Assembly: GCA_960531495.1 (NCBI GenBank)
Contig: OY482849.1
Location: 434,001-498,000 of the forward strand
DNA length: 64,000 nucleotides
Source of the DNA: Zeus faber
Taxonomy: Eukaryota; Chordata; Actinopteri; Zeiformes; Zeidae
Direction of reading: 5' to 3'
The position numbers and the translations under genes are program-made. The notes beneath the pieces were generated by a model. The model did not search any database. It was not told the DNA's origin and saw only the letters and a list, made by a program, of their open reading frames with translations. Of the stretch, positions 1 through 10,300 are shown piece by piece (within the stretch, counting starts at the first letter, position 1; each line of letters starts with the position of its first letter).

Positions 1-214
1 AATTGACTTGCGGCCTTTGACTGCACCTAACTACTAATTATCAATGTTTTCGCCTGATAAAATCAATAACTAGTTGAACTCCAGTGTATACCTGGGTACT
101 CAGGATGCCAACGAACAACACAAACATCATCAAAAATGAAGTTGCATCAAATGAACCAACATTTTTGAGCAACGTGAACCAACATGTGTTTGAGCAAATG
201 CTTTAACAACTCTA

Positions 215-438
215 TTAATAAATTCTTCTCGCACTTTCGCATTGGATGGCAGTGATACGATTTTTTACATAGTACTTCAATGCAGTCCAGCTTCGCTGGT
301 TTAGAGCTTCAGGTGAAGCTCTAATACATGCATCACACTCAGTCCTTCCCGGCACTTTACCACTTTCAATGAAAGCCTTCAGGTTCTTTTCCACCGCATG
401 GACCTCCTCAGGTAACCACCTCCTTCTCTCAGAGATTT
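215..438 (-). CDS. Probable terminal exon of an unidentified teleost protein (partial)
   Basis: Read on the minus strand, a pyrimidine-rich tract ending in CTATCTTAG is a good splice acceptor (AG at 440-439). It is followed by about 73 open codons ending in TAA at 217-215. The peptide contains RRRWLPEEVHAVEKNL, then VPGRTECDAC, then WTALKYYVKNRI. From memory, this pattern (basic start, Trp, EEV-AVE, VPG-x3-C-x2-C, W-x-A-x-K-x-YVKNRI) recurs as a C-terminal, SANT-like segment in many uncharacterised teleost predicted proteins. I do not know a function, and some of those genes may derive from transposons. No upstream exon was identified in this window, because 439-2,900 has no convincing coding sequence on the minus strand. 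It could be a real last exon, or a decayed retained fragment. Confidence 0.4.
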
Positions 439-475
439 CTAAGATAGAAATAGAAATGTAAAAGGACAAATACAA

Positions 476-2100
476 TTAGGAGTGTAGACCAGGTCTTTCA
501 ATCGCTGTATCTTTTGGTTACTCTATTCTCAATTCAGAATCAGAAATGGAAAAAATGGGGTATGAGTGGTTTTCAAATTTTGCTTTTTTGGAGATACAAA
601 AATCAAAATTGAAAAATTATTTTTCCATTTCATGACCAAAGGATGAGTGAAATTTAAAATCAGGTTTGACTTTCATTTTTTTTTATTTCAATAGGAAAAA
701 ATAAAATCACAACAACATCATACAACAACATACACACCGATCAGCCACAACATTAGAACCAGTTACAACTATTTAGGACTCCAAAATTCAGTGGTACATT
801 TCTCATGCTGCTAAATCACCTCCATACAGCAATGTGTATGAACCAGCAAAATGGGATGCTGTGATTGTTCCAGATGTCCCACATGATCGCGACTTTATAA
901 ATGTTATCTTTTACTGTTTATCCTTAAAGTCAGGCACTGCCCGAGGATAACAGATATCATTGCAGAAAATATTCTATTTCAGCAGGCAACCACTTGTACA
1001 GCCGGCCCACCCAAATGACAGAGAGCACATATTGCTTTCATAAGTTAAAAAACAAAAAAACAAAATGCACAGCACAAACACAGTAAATATGAAAAAAAAA
1101 TCGATAAGCCACGAACAACGTGCACACACGATGTAGGTCGCCCGCTGACTGACGCCGACGCGCCAACTACAAATTTCCACGGTCGTATCTTGGAGCAGTC
1201 AGTCGTAAGACGATGCTAATTTTCGCGACTATCGTATCTTGGATTAGTAAGTAGATGCAGTCATAAGTCGAGGTACCATTGTACCTTCAAATAAAGTCTA
1301 AACTGGCAAAAAACAGTCCGGACTCTCTCAGCACGCTTTGGTGGAGAACCGATCAAGTGAAACTTAGCTAGCGGGTCCGTCTGTCTGTTTGAAAACCGTC
1401 TCTCTCTCACAGTACCGTCTCCCTGCACCAACACACAGTAAACTAAATCTAAATGCTAGTTAACACTCCACTCCAACACACATTTAACTAAAGCTAGATA
1501 CTGTGCATGTTAAAAACGGCTTTATAAAATAAAACAAAGTCATTAACTTTTGCATGCATAATCTCTCCGTGTTATATCGTGTTATAACACAAAACTGCTA
1601 GCATTTAACAGCAAAAACGTGTAACAATTGAAAAGTTAACTTTCTAAAACATTTTTTTTTCGTGCACTTACTCTATATCCATTTTATTGCCCCCGTTCTT
1701 CTTCTGCTGTTTCAATATTGGGCACAGTCACGGCATGAGGAGATAGGGTAAATATAGTGTGCTTCTCTCAGACGTTCTCCTCCCGCAATGCGGAAGCTTC
1801 TCCAAAAAATTACTCCATCCAAATAAATTATTTTAATATATTTTAATAATGCATTCCCAAAATTATTATTACATCATGCTAATGTGATCGTACAAAATAT
1901 ACCATTAAGATATTAAAAAAAACGTCTATAATGACGCATTTTGATAACCAAATTATTATTTATTATTATGAATACGTGGATTATTCTTTGTAAAGAAGAA
2001 CGATTGGGCATTAATTTAATGAGATTAAGTTTATCGCTGTTCGGCATAATTATTAAAATTACTACTATTCATTGTAGGATAAGATAGTAATCTTTATTAA
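476..2100. other. AT-rich non-coding DNA, no gene seen
   Basis: Ordinary AT-rich vertebrate-like sequence with homopolymer A/T runs, strongest at about 1,800-2,100. Short open frames here (for example 974-1,180 minus) have low-complexity hydrophobic translations and no recognisable domain. The only element I can suggest is the Tc1-like fragment at 735-761. Confidence 0.6.
735..761. mobile_element. Possible Tc1/mariner terminal-repeat remnant
   Basis: The segment reads CACCGATCAGCCACAACATT followed by AGAACCA. From memory, this closely matches the terminal repeat of a very common teleost Tc1-like transposon (usual form ATCAGCCACAACATTAAAAC). No transposase and no partner inverted repeat were found nearby, so it would be a solo remnant. 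Confidence 0.4.
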
Positions 2101-2104
2101 TGAG

Positions 2105-2640
2105 GGCATCAGACTCCCTGGACTCCTGCCGAAACGCTGACGGAGGGAGAGCGAGGGGTAACGCAGGTAGCCGAGCTCGCTAATGATCCTTCCCCGTAAA
2201 CACCCCGTGGAGGTGATTTAGCTACGTCGCCTTCAGCCGTGCGCCACATTTCCCGGCCCCGCTCCTTGTAAAGCTCTGAGTCTGCCTACCCCCACCACCC
2301 GACTCCACTACCGCCGCCAAGCTTGCACGTCAATGCCGGGCTTCGTCATCGTCGACAGGTGAACCCAACTTGGCCCCTGTAACCCGTGAGATTGTTCCGC
2401 CACACACACACTTTGTTTATCCCCCCTATTATAAAAAAAAAACAACACAACGGGCCGTGTCGGCCAGGGGATGTGTGCAGCGGTGGACTCTGGCCACACA
2501 CAGAAGCAGGATGGCAAGCTCCCTGCTAAAGGGGGGGGGGGGGGGGGGGGGGTCAGAAGGACCCTGGATGGCAGGGGAGCTCGGAGGGTGGGGGCAAACG
2601 AGCGTCCGCCCGCTGAACGTTGACAGCCTTTAGCAGCAGA
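2105..2640. promoter_or_regulatory. CpG-dense patch, possible CpG island
   Basis: The sequence changes abruptly from AT-rich to GC-rich, with frequent CpG dinucleotides (clusters at about 2,140-2,270 and 2,300-2,360). This is typical of unmethylated vertebrate promoters. A 14-codon minus-strand frame starting near 2,346 and a plus-strand donor-like CAG|GTGAAC at about 2,358-2,363 are present, but no gene can be assigned. It may be the 5' end of a gene lying outside the window, or simply GC-rich repeat-flanking DNA. Confidence 0.3.
2531..2552 (+). repeat. Poly(G) tract, 22 bp
   Basis: Uninterrupted run of 22 G, followed by TCAGAAGG. It can form a G-quadruplex and is a likely length-polymorphic and error-prone site. 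Confidence 0.95.
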
Positions 2641-2768
2641 ACAACTGCACGGCAGCTCTGCTGGGACACGAGGAGCTGCTGGAGAGCTACTGGAGAGCTG
2701 AAGGCTGCGGCATGAGAGGAATTCATAACACAAGGCGGCTTCAGCTGTGTTGATATGACTTGCATCAT

Positions 2769-2796
2769 TGTGTGTGTGTGTGTGTGTGTGTGTGTG
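2769..2796 (+). repeat. (TG)n microsatellite
   Basis: About 14 uninterrupted TG units. The sequence just downstream (ATGTGAATGTGTGTGG) recurs after the second TG microsatellite at 5.4 kb, on the other side of the Gypsy element. Confidence 0.95.
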
Positions 2797-2931
2797 CCGG
2801 GACGGTTTGTTATGTGAATGTGTGTGGTGGGAGAGGATATACACAGTGCTGTGAGTGCATATGGGTAGTACGTAGTCCTGTTTAAACCACAGTGTATAGG
2901 TTAACATGACTGTGTGTGTATACATACTGGA

Positions 2932-2936
2932 TGTAC
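2932..2936. repeat. Target-site duplication TGTAC, left copy
   Basis: TGTAC directly precedes the outer end of the left LTR and matches 5,332-5,336 exactly. Confidence 0.85.
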
Positions 2937-3315
2937 TGTCACGACCAGAACAGGGAGGAACCCAAACGCACGACACAGGGACACGGGAGGCAGGCAAATA
3001 ATAAAGTGATGTTTATTAACCGGGACGGTGGAGCTGGCCGGGGGGACCTGGTCGGGGGGGGATGGAGCAGGGCAGGACAGGGACGATGATGACCAGGAGA
3101 TGGGGTCCAGGATCCGGGTGGAGAGACGGGGAACCAGGCTGGGTGGAGAGTCCTGGTCGACCAGCGGAGACAGACAGGTGAAGGGAAGGCGAGACAACAA
3201 GACATAAACTAGGAACTTGGAACTTGGAACTGGGAACTAGGAACTAGGAAGGGAGCCAATCGCTGACGCGGCTGACGCGGCTGACGCGGCGATGCAACTC
3301 GGGGAAAGCTAGTTG
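2937..3315 (-). repeat. 3' LTR of the Gypsy element, 5'-truncated
   Basis: Collinear with 4,829-5,193 of the complete LTR, starting TGTCACGACC. It has three copies of a 9-bp CTGACGCGG-type unit at about 3,262-3,290 that the other LTR lacks, and a short variable (GGAACTA)-type run. Homology stops after AGTTG at 3,315, where RT-derived sequence begins. Confidence 0.9.
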
Positions 3316-3780
3316 CTAACCTCCCGTTAATTAGGGCCTGGAAGACCGCTGGGGCATTTGACAGCCCAAAGGGCATAACAAGGTACTCAAAGTGACCGAG
3401 CGGGGTGTTAAAGGCAGTCTTCCACTCGTCCCCTTTGCGGATGCGGACCAGGTGGTAAGCGTTGCGGAGGTCCAGCTTGGAAAAGTGGGTGGCCCCCTGG
3501 ATGGGGACGAAGACTGAATCCATCAGGGGCAAGGGGTACTTGTCTTTGATCGTGATATCGTTCAGTCCCCTGAAATCGACGCAAGGACGGAGGGTCTTGT
3601 CCTTCTCCGCAACAAAGAAGAACCCTGCGCCTAGCGGAGAAAACGAGGGACGAGTAATCCTGGCAGCGAGAGAGTCGCGGATGTGAGTCTCCATGGCCTC
3701 CTGTTCAGACCGGGAGACGTTATACAGGCGACTGCAGGGGAGGGGGGCGCCTGGCAGGAGGTTGATTGCGCAGTCATAGG
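3316..3780 (-). pseudogene. Ty3/Gypsy reverse transcriptase, N-terminal fragment
   Basis: On the minus strand the frame contains the start of a Gypsy [22 protein letters not shown], then [17 protein letters not shown] (fingers), [15 protein letters not shown] (motif A with the first catalytic Asp), [20 protein letters not shown] and [13 protein letters not shown] (motif B). It then breaks at about 3,330 and runs into LTR-derived sequence, so the YVDD catalytic motif, thumb, RNase H and integrase are absent. Upstream, the RT piece joins gag-derived sequence with a frame change at about 3,780-3,800, and no protease DSG/DTG motif is present. It cannot encode an active polymerase. Confidence 0.85.
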
Positions 3781-3859
3781 GGCGATGACGTGGTAAGGAG
3801 CGGCCGGAGCGTAGCCCTACCGAGGAGTCGCCCTCTCGTGGCCGGACCGGGCAGGTGGC

Positions 3860-4807
3860 TCAGAGGTGTCCCAGCCGACCGCAATACAGAGAGGCACCGG
3901 TCTGTAGGCGGCGTGCTCGCTCCTCTGGGTAGATCCGGGAGCGACCAAGCTGCATTGGCTCGGCATCGGAGAGAGTCGGGGGACTTGTGCGGCGCCCAAG
4001 AGTAGCGGGCGCTGGAGACTGGGGCGTGGCCGCCCAGGCGGGAGGCACGGACTGGAGGCTCGCCCCCTCCCTCTCGCGATGGCGCTCCCGTAGCCGGTTG
4101 TCCAGGCGGATTGAGGTCTCCACTAGTTGGTCCAGGTCCGTGGGCTCGTCCCGCCGTGCCAGCTCGTCCCGCAACTCGTCGTTCAGTGCACGCTGGAACA
4201 CGTCCTGCAGGGCTCCGTCATTCCAGCCGCTTTCCGCGGCTAGAGTCCGGAACTCGACGACGAGGGAGGCGACGCTACGGGAACCCTGGCGGAGGGAGAG
4301 GAGTCTTCTGGCGGCCTCCTTGCCGCAAACTGGGTGGTCGAAGACTCTCCTCATTTCGCGGGTAAACAGATCGTAGGAGAGACTCACGGGACCCCCCTGA
4401 CTCCAAACCGCGGAACCCCAGCCGAGAGCCGCCCCTCTCAGGCAGGAGATGAGGAACGCGATGTGGGCACTATCGGAGTCGTACGACGACAGCCGCTGTT
4501 GGAAAACCACCGCGCACTGCACAAGGAAGGCGCGGCAGGTGCCGAAATCGCCGTCGTAAGGCGCTGGAGCCGGAACGTGGGGCTCAGGGGGAACGAGAGA
4601 GGCGCTGGGAGCCCTGGTGGGGGAAGGAGGGCAGGTCGGAGGAGCAGGGGAGGCCACGGGGGCCGGAGGGCCCTGCAGGCTGCTGACGGCCGCAGAGATG
4701 GTCCGGAGGTGTTCCGCGATGTCCCGGAGGACCCGGTCATGTTGCCCAAGCAACACTCCTCTGTCCCGGAGTGCGCGGCGGAGCCCTTCTGTGTCGGCTG
4801 GGTCCAT
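3860..4807 (-). pseudogene. Ty3/Gypsy gag, stopped inside the zinc knuckle
   Basis: An open frame of 315 codons starts at ATG 4,807-4,805, just downstream of the 5' LTR; the frame is also open into the LTR. The translation begins MDPADTEGLRRAL. It has a coiled-coil-like N-terminus and a Pro-rich linker. A retrotransposon Gag/capsid domain follows (CRAFLVQCAVVFQ, then AALGWGSAVW and an FDHP segment), and the C-terminus is basic. Gag of this family packages element RNA in cytoplasmic particles. The nucleocapsid CCHC knuckle begins (YCGRLGHL), but a TGA falls in the X4 spacer before the last Cys. The rest of the knuckle (ATCPVRPRE) is readable in the same frame after the stop. The gene is therefore probably non-functional, unless the stop is read through. 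Confidence 0.85.
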
Positions 4808-4828
4808 GTTTTCCTGGCCAGACCGTAC

Positions 4829-5331
4829 TGTCACGACCCGAACAGGGAGGAACCCAAACGCACGACACAGGGACACGGGAGGCAGGCAAGGGATGTTTAT
4901 TAACTGGGACGGTGGAGCTGGCCGGGGGGACCTGGTCGGGAGGGGATGGAGCAGGGCAGGGCAGGGACGATGATGACCAGGAGATGGGGTCCAGGATCCG
5001 GGTGGAGAGACGGGGAACCAGGCTGGGTGGAGAGTCCTGGTCGACAAGCGGAGACAGACAGGTGAAGGGAAGGCGAGACAACAAGACATAAACTAGGAAC
5101 TTGGAACTGGGAACTGGGAACTAGGAACTAGGAACTAGGAACTAGGAAGGGAGCCAATCGCGATGCAACTCGGGGAAAGCTAGTTGACGGTCTGGCAAGG
5201 AATGGCTAGGAAGCTGGGGCTAAATACAGTGCGGGTAATTGATCCCAGGTGTGTGCAATTGGGTCTGAGTAGGGAGCTGCAGATGGGGCAAGGGCGGCCT
5301 CTAGTGGCGCTGGGAGGCCGTGGGCCTAACA
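4829..5331 (-). repeat. 5' LTR of the Gypsy element, complete (503 bp)
   Basis: Begins TGTCACGACCCG and ends CCTAACA on the plus strand. It contains a run of tandem GGAACTA-like heptamers at about 5,095-5,145. In element orientation it precedes the gag start codon by about 21 bp. No clear tRNA-complementary primer binding site could be assigned right after it. Confidence 0.9.
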
Positions 5332-5336
5332 TGTAC
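5332..5336. repeat. Target-site duplication TGTAC, right copy
   Basis: TGTAC directly follows the outer end of the right LTR and matches 2,932-2,936 exactly. Confidence 0.85.
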
Positions 5337-5355
5337 GGGTACATTTATTCCTGTG

Positions 5356-5358
<3 letters not shown>

Positions 5359-5391
<33 letters not shown>
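5359..5391 (+). repeat. (GT)n microsatellite
   Basis: About 16 uninterrupted GT units followed by imperfect GTGTGTGTGGGTGT at about 5,402-5,416. The downstream ATGTGAATGTGTGTGG matches the flank of the TG repeat at 2.77 kb. Confidence 0.95.
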
Positions 5392-5392
<1 letters not shown>

Positions 5393-7339
5393 ATGTACGC
5401 ATGTGTGTGTGGGTGTTGGGAGGATTGGTCATGTGAATGTGTGTGGGGTGGGAGGGGAGAGATGCAAGTGTGTATGGCATTTAATCCATAGGACAAATGA
5501 TTTTTTAAAAGTGACTAGTACTCATTTTTTTTAAATCTTTCTTTCAATCTTTGTTTCTTTCAATCTTATTTTCAATCTTTCTTTCAATCTTATCATAGAA
5601 CAATAAACACAATGGGGTTGTGCTGATGTTAATGGATCAACCTTTCTTTCGTTCTCCTTTATTTCAATCGTTCTTTCAATCTTTCTTTCAATCTTTCAAT
5701 CTTTCTTTCAATTTTTCTTTCTTTCTTTCAATCTTTCTTTCAATCTTTCTTTCATTCTTTCTTTCAGTCTTTCAATATTTCTTTCAATCTCTCTTTCAAT
5801 CTATCTTTCAATCTTTCTTTCATTCTTTCTTTCAGTCGTTCAATCTTTCTTTCAATCTTTCTTTCAATCTTTCTTTTTTCAATCTTTCTTTCAATCTTTC
5901 AATCTTTCTTTCATTCTTTCTTTCAATCTTTCTTACTTTCAATCTTTCTTTCTTTCAATATTTCTTTCAATCTTTCTTTCAATCTTTCTTTCATTCTTTC
6001 TTTCATTCTTTCATTCTTTCTTTCAATCTTTCTTTCTTTCAATCTTTCTTTCAGTCTTTCAATCATTCAATCTTTCTTTCATTCTTTCTTTCAATCTTTC
6101 TTACTTTTAATCTTTCTCTCTTTCAATATTTCTTTCAATATTTAAATCTTTCTTTAAATCTTTCTTTCAAACTTTCAATCTTTCTTTCAATCTTTCTTTC
6201 AATCTTTCAATCTTTCAATCGATCTTTCAATCTTTCATTCAATCTTTCAATCTCTCTTTCATTCTTTCTTTCAATCTTTCAATCTTTCTTTCAATGTTTC
6301 TTTCAATCTTTCATTCTTTCTTTCAATCTTTCAATCGTTCTTTCAGTCTTTCTTTTATTCTTTCTTTCAATCTTTCATTTTTTCAATCTTTCTTTCAATC
6401 TTTCAATCTTTCTTTCAATCTTTCATTCTTTCTTTCAATCTTTCAATCGTTCTTTCTTTCAATCTTTCAATCTTTCTTTCATTCTTTCTTTCAATATTTC
6501 AATCTTTCAATCTTTCTTTCATTCTTTCTTTAAATCTTTCAATCTTTCTTTCATTCTTTCTTTCAATCTATCTTACTTTCAATCCATCTTTCTTTCAATA
6601 TTTCTTCCAATCGTTCAATCTTTCTTTCATTCTTTCTTTCAATCTTTCTTTTGTTATTTCTTTCAATCTTTCTTTCAATATTTCTTTCAATCTTTCTTTC
6701 TTAAATCTTTCTTTCAATCTTTCTTTCAAACTTTCAATCATTATTTCAATCTTTCATTCTTTCCATTTTTCTTGCAATCTTTCTTTCAATTGTTTAATCT
6801 TTCAATGTTTCTTTCATTCTTTCTTTCAGTCTTTCAATCTTTTTCTCAATCTTTCTTTCATTCTTTCTTTCAATATTTCAATCTTTCAATCTTTCTTTCA
6901 TTCTTTCTTTAAATCTTTCATTCTTTCTTTCATTCTTTCTTTCAATCTATCTTTCTTTCAATATTTCTTCCAATCGTTCAATCTTTCTTTCATTATTTCT
7001 TTCAATCTTTCTTTTGTTATTTCTTTCAATCTTTCTTTCAATATTTCTTTCAATCTTTCTTTCTTTAAATCTTTCTTTCAATCTTTCTTTCAAACTTTCA
7101 ATCTTTATTTCAATCTTTCAATCTTTCAATCTTTCTTTCAATCGTTCTTTAGATCTTTCAATCTTTCTTTCATTCTTTCTTTCAATCTATAAATCTTTCA
7201 ATCTTTCTTTAATTCTTTTATTCATTCTTTCTTTCAGTCTTTCAATCTTTCTTTAAATCTTTCTTTCAATCTTTCTTTCAATCTTTCAATCTTTCAATTT
7301 TTCTTTCATTCTTTCTTTCAATCTTTATTACTTTCAATC

Positions 7340-10300
7340 TTTCTTTCAATCTTTCAATCTTTCATTCTCTCTTTCTTTCAATCTTTCTTTCATTCTTTCT
7401 TTCAATCGTTCTTTCATTCTTTCTTTCAATTTTTCATTCTTTCTTTCAATCTTTCAATCTTTCAATCTTTCTTTCAATCTTTCTTTCTTTCAATCTTTCT
7501 TTCAATCTTTCTTTCAATCTTTCTTTTATTCTTTCCTTCAGTCTTTCAATCTTTCTTTCAATCTTTCTTTTTTTCAATCTTTCTTTCAATCTTTCTTTCA
7601 TTCTTTCTTTCAATCTTTCTTTCAATCTTTCAATCTTTCTTTCAATATTTCTTTCAATCTTTCTTACTTTCAATCTTTCTTTCTATAAATCGTTCTTTCA
7701 ATCTTTCTTTCAAACTTTCAATCATTATTTCAATCTTTTAATCTTTCAATCTTTCTTTCAATCTTTCAATCTTTCTTTCAATATTTCTTTCAATCTTTCT
7801 TTCTTTAAATCTTTCTTTCAATCTTTCTTTCAAACATTCAATCTTTCTTTCAATATTTCAATCTTTCAATCTTTCTTTCAATCTTTCTTTCAATCTTTCA
7901 ATCTTTCTTTCATTCTATCTTTCAATATTTCAATCTTTCAATCTTTCTTTCATTCTTTCTTTCAATCTTTCAATCTTTTTATCATTCTTTCTTTCAATCT
8001 TTCTTACTTTCATTTTTTCTATCTTTCAATATTTCTTCCAATCTTCCAATCTTTCTTTTATTTCTTTCAATCTTTTTTTCTTTCAATCTTTCTTTCATCT
8101 ATCTTTCAATCTTTCTTTCATTCTTTCTTTCAATCTTTCTTTTTTCAATCTTTCTTGCAATCTTTCTTTCAATTGTTTAATCTATCAATCTTTCTTTCAT
8201 TCTTTCTTTCAGTCTTTCAATCCTTTTTTCAATCTTTCTTTAAATCTTTCAATCTTTCTTTCATTCTTTCTTTCAATATTTCAATCTTTCAATCTTTCTT
8301 TCATTCTTTCTTTCAATCTTTCAATCTTGCTTTCATTCTTTCTTACTTTCAATTTTTCTATCTTTCAATATTTCTTCCAATCGTTCTATCTTTCTTTCAT
8401 TATTTCTTTCAATCTTTCTTTCTTTCAATCTTTCTTTCCAACTTTCTTTCAATCTTTCTTTCATTCTTTCTTTCAATATTTCTTTTTTCAATCTTTCTTG
8501 CAATCTTTCTTTCAATTGTTTAATCTTTCATTCTTTCTTTCATTCATTCATTCTTTCTTTCAATCGTTCTTTCATTCTTTCTTTCAATCTTTCAATCTTT
8601 CTTTAAATATTTCTTTCGATCTTTAATACTTTCAATCTTTTTTCAAACATTCAATCTTTCTTTCAATATTTCAATCTTTCAATCTTTCAATCTTTCTTTC
8701 ATTCATTCTTTCAATCTTTCTTACTTTCAATTTTTCTATCTTTCATTATTTCTTTCAATCTTTCTTTTGTTATTTCTTTCAATCTTTATTTCTTTCAATC
8801 TTGCTTTCCATCTTTCTTGCAATCTTTCTTTTAATTGTTTAATCTTTCAATGTTTCTTTCATTCTTTCTTTCAGTCTTTCAATCTTTTTTTCAATCTTTC
8901 TTTCATTCTTTCTTTCAATCTTTCTGTCCGTCATTCTTTCTTTCAATCTTTCTTTCAATCTTTCTTTCATTCTTTATTTCAATCTTTGTTTCATTCTTTC
9001 TTTCAATCTTTCTTTCAATCTTTAAATCTTTCTTTCAATCTTTCTTTCAAACTTTCAATCTTTATTTCAATCTTTCAATCTTTCTATCAATCTTTCTTTC
9101 ATTATTTTAATCTTTCTTACTTTCAATTTTTCTATCTTTCATTTTTTCTTTCAATCTTTCTTTTGTTATTTCTTTCAAACTTTATTTCTTTCAATCTTAC
9201 TTTCCATCTTTCTTGCAATCTTTCTTTCAATTGTTTAATCTTTCAATGTTTCTTTCATTCTTTCTTTCAGTCTTTCAATCTTTTTTTCAATCTTTCTTTC
9301 ATTCTTTCTTTCAATCTTTCTGTCCGTCATTCTTTCTTTCAGTCTTTCTTTCAATCATTCAATCTTTCAATCTTTCTTTCAATCTTTCTTTCAATCTTTC
9401 TTTCATTCTTTATTTCAATCTTTGTTTCATTCTTTCTTTCAATCTTTCTATCAATCTTTCTTTCAATATTTCTTTCTTTCTTTAAATCTTTCTTTCAATC
9501 TTTCTTTCAAACTTTCAATCTTTATTTCAATCTTTCAATCTTTCTTTCAATCTTTCTTTCAATCTTTCTTTCAATCTTTCAATCTTTCTTTCATTCTTTC
9601 TTTCAATATTTCAATCTTTCAATATTTCTTTCATTCTTTCTTGCAATCTTTCAATCTTTCTTTCATTCTTTCTTTCAATCTTTCTTACTTTCAATCTTTC
9701 TTTCAATCTGCCTTTCATTCTTTCATTCAGTCTTTCAATCTTTCTTTAAATCTTTCTTTCAATCTTTCTTTCAAACTTTCAATCTTTCTTTCATTCTTTC
9801 TTTCAATCTTTCTTTCATTCTTTCTTTCAATCTTTCTGTCCGTCAATCTTTCTTTCAATCTTTCTTTCTTTCTTTAAATCTTTCTTTCAATCTTTCTTTC
9901 AAACTTTATACTTTATTTCAATCTTTCAATCTTTCTTTCAATCTTTCTTTCAATCTTTCAATCTTTCATTCTCTCTTTCTTTCAATATTTCTTTCAATCT
10001 TTCAATCTTTCTTTCATTCTTTCTTTCAATCGTTCTTTCATTCTTTCTTTCAATTTTTCATTCTTTCTTTCAATCTTTCAATCTTTCAATCTTTCTTTCA
10101 ATCTTTCTTTCTTTCAATCTTTCTTTCAATCTTTCTTTCAATCTTTCTTTTATTCTTTCCTTCAGTCTTTCAATCTTTCTTTCAATCTTTCTTTTTTTCA
10201 ATCTTTCTTTCAATCTTTCTTTCATTCTTTCTTTCAATCTTTCTTTCAATCTTTCAATCTTTCTTTCAATATTTCTTTCAATCTTTCTTACTTTCAATCT

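Larger units (their letters stand above)
2937..5331 (-). mobile_element. Internally deleted Ty3/Gypsy LTR retrotransposon
   Basis: Two direct LTR copies bound the element: 2,937-3,315, truncated, and 4,829-5,331, complete. The outer ends are TGT...ACA, and both sides are flanked by the same 5 bp TGTAC (2,932-2,936 and 5,332-5,336), a target duplication of the size expected for this superfamily. In element orientation (minus strand) the order is 5' LTR, gag, a short piece of reverse transcriptase, then 3' LTR. Protease is missing, as are the YVDD half of RT, RNase H and integrase. The internal region is only about 1.5 kb, so the copy is non-autonomous. The 3' LTR lacks about the first 140 bp, because one deletion runs from RT into the LTR. 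Confidence 0.9.

Noticed and set aside
2932..2936. TGTAC as part of the Gypsy element rather than a target duplication
   Set aside because: GTAC also precedes the inner end of the right LTR, which raised doubt. But the outer 5-mers match exactly at the TGT...ACA boundaries, and the inner one reads CGTAC.
2308..2997. 229-codon minus-strand frame across the CpG-rich patch and TG repeat
   Set aside because: It translates microsatellite and poly(G) sequence (THTHTH and PPPPPP runs), runs into the LTR, and has no recognisable domain.
4780..4828. tRNA primer binding site next to the Gypsy 5' LTR
   Set aside because: The bases after the LTR (GTACGGTCTGGCC on the minus strand) do not begin with a clear tRNA 3'-end complement, so I could not assign one.
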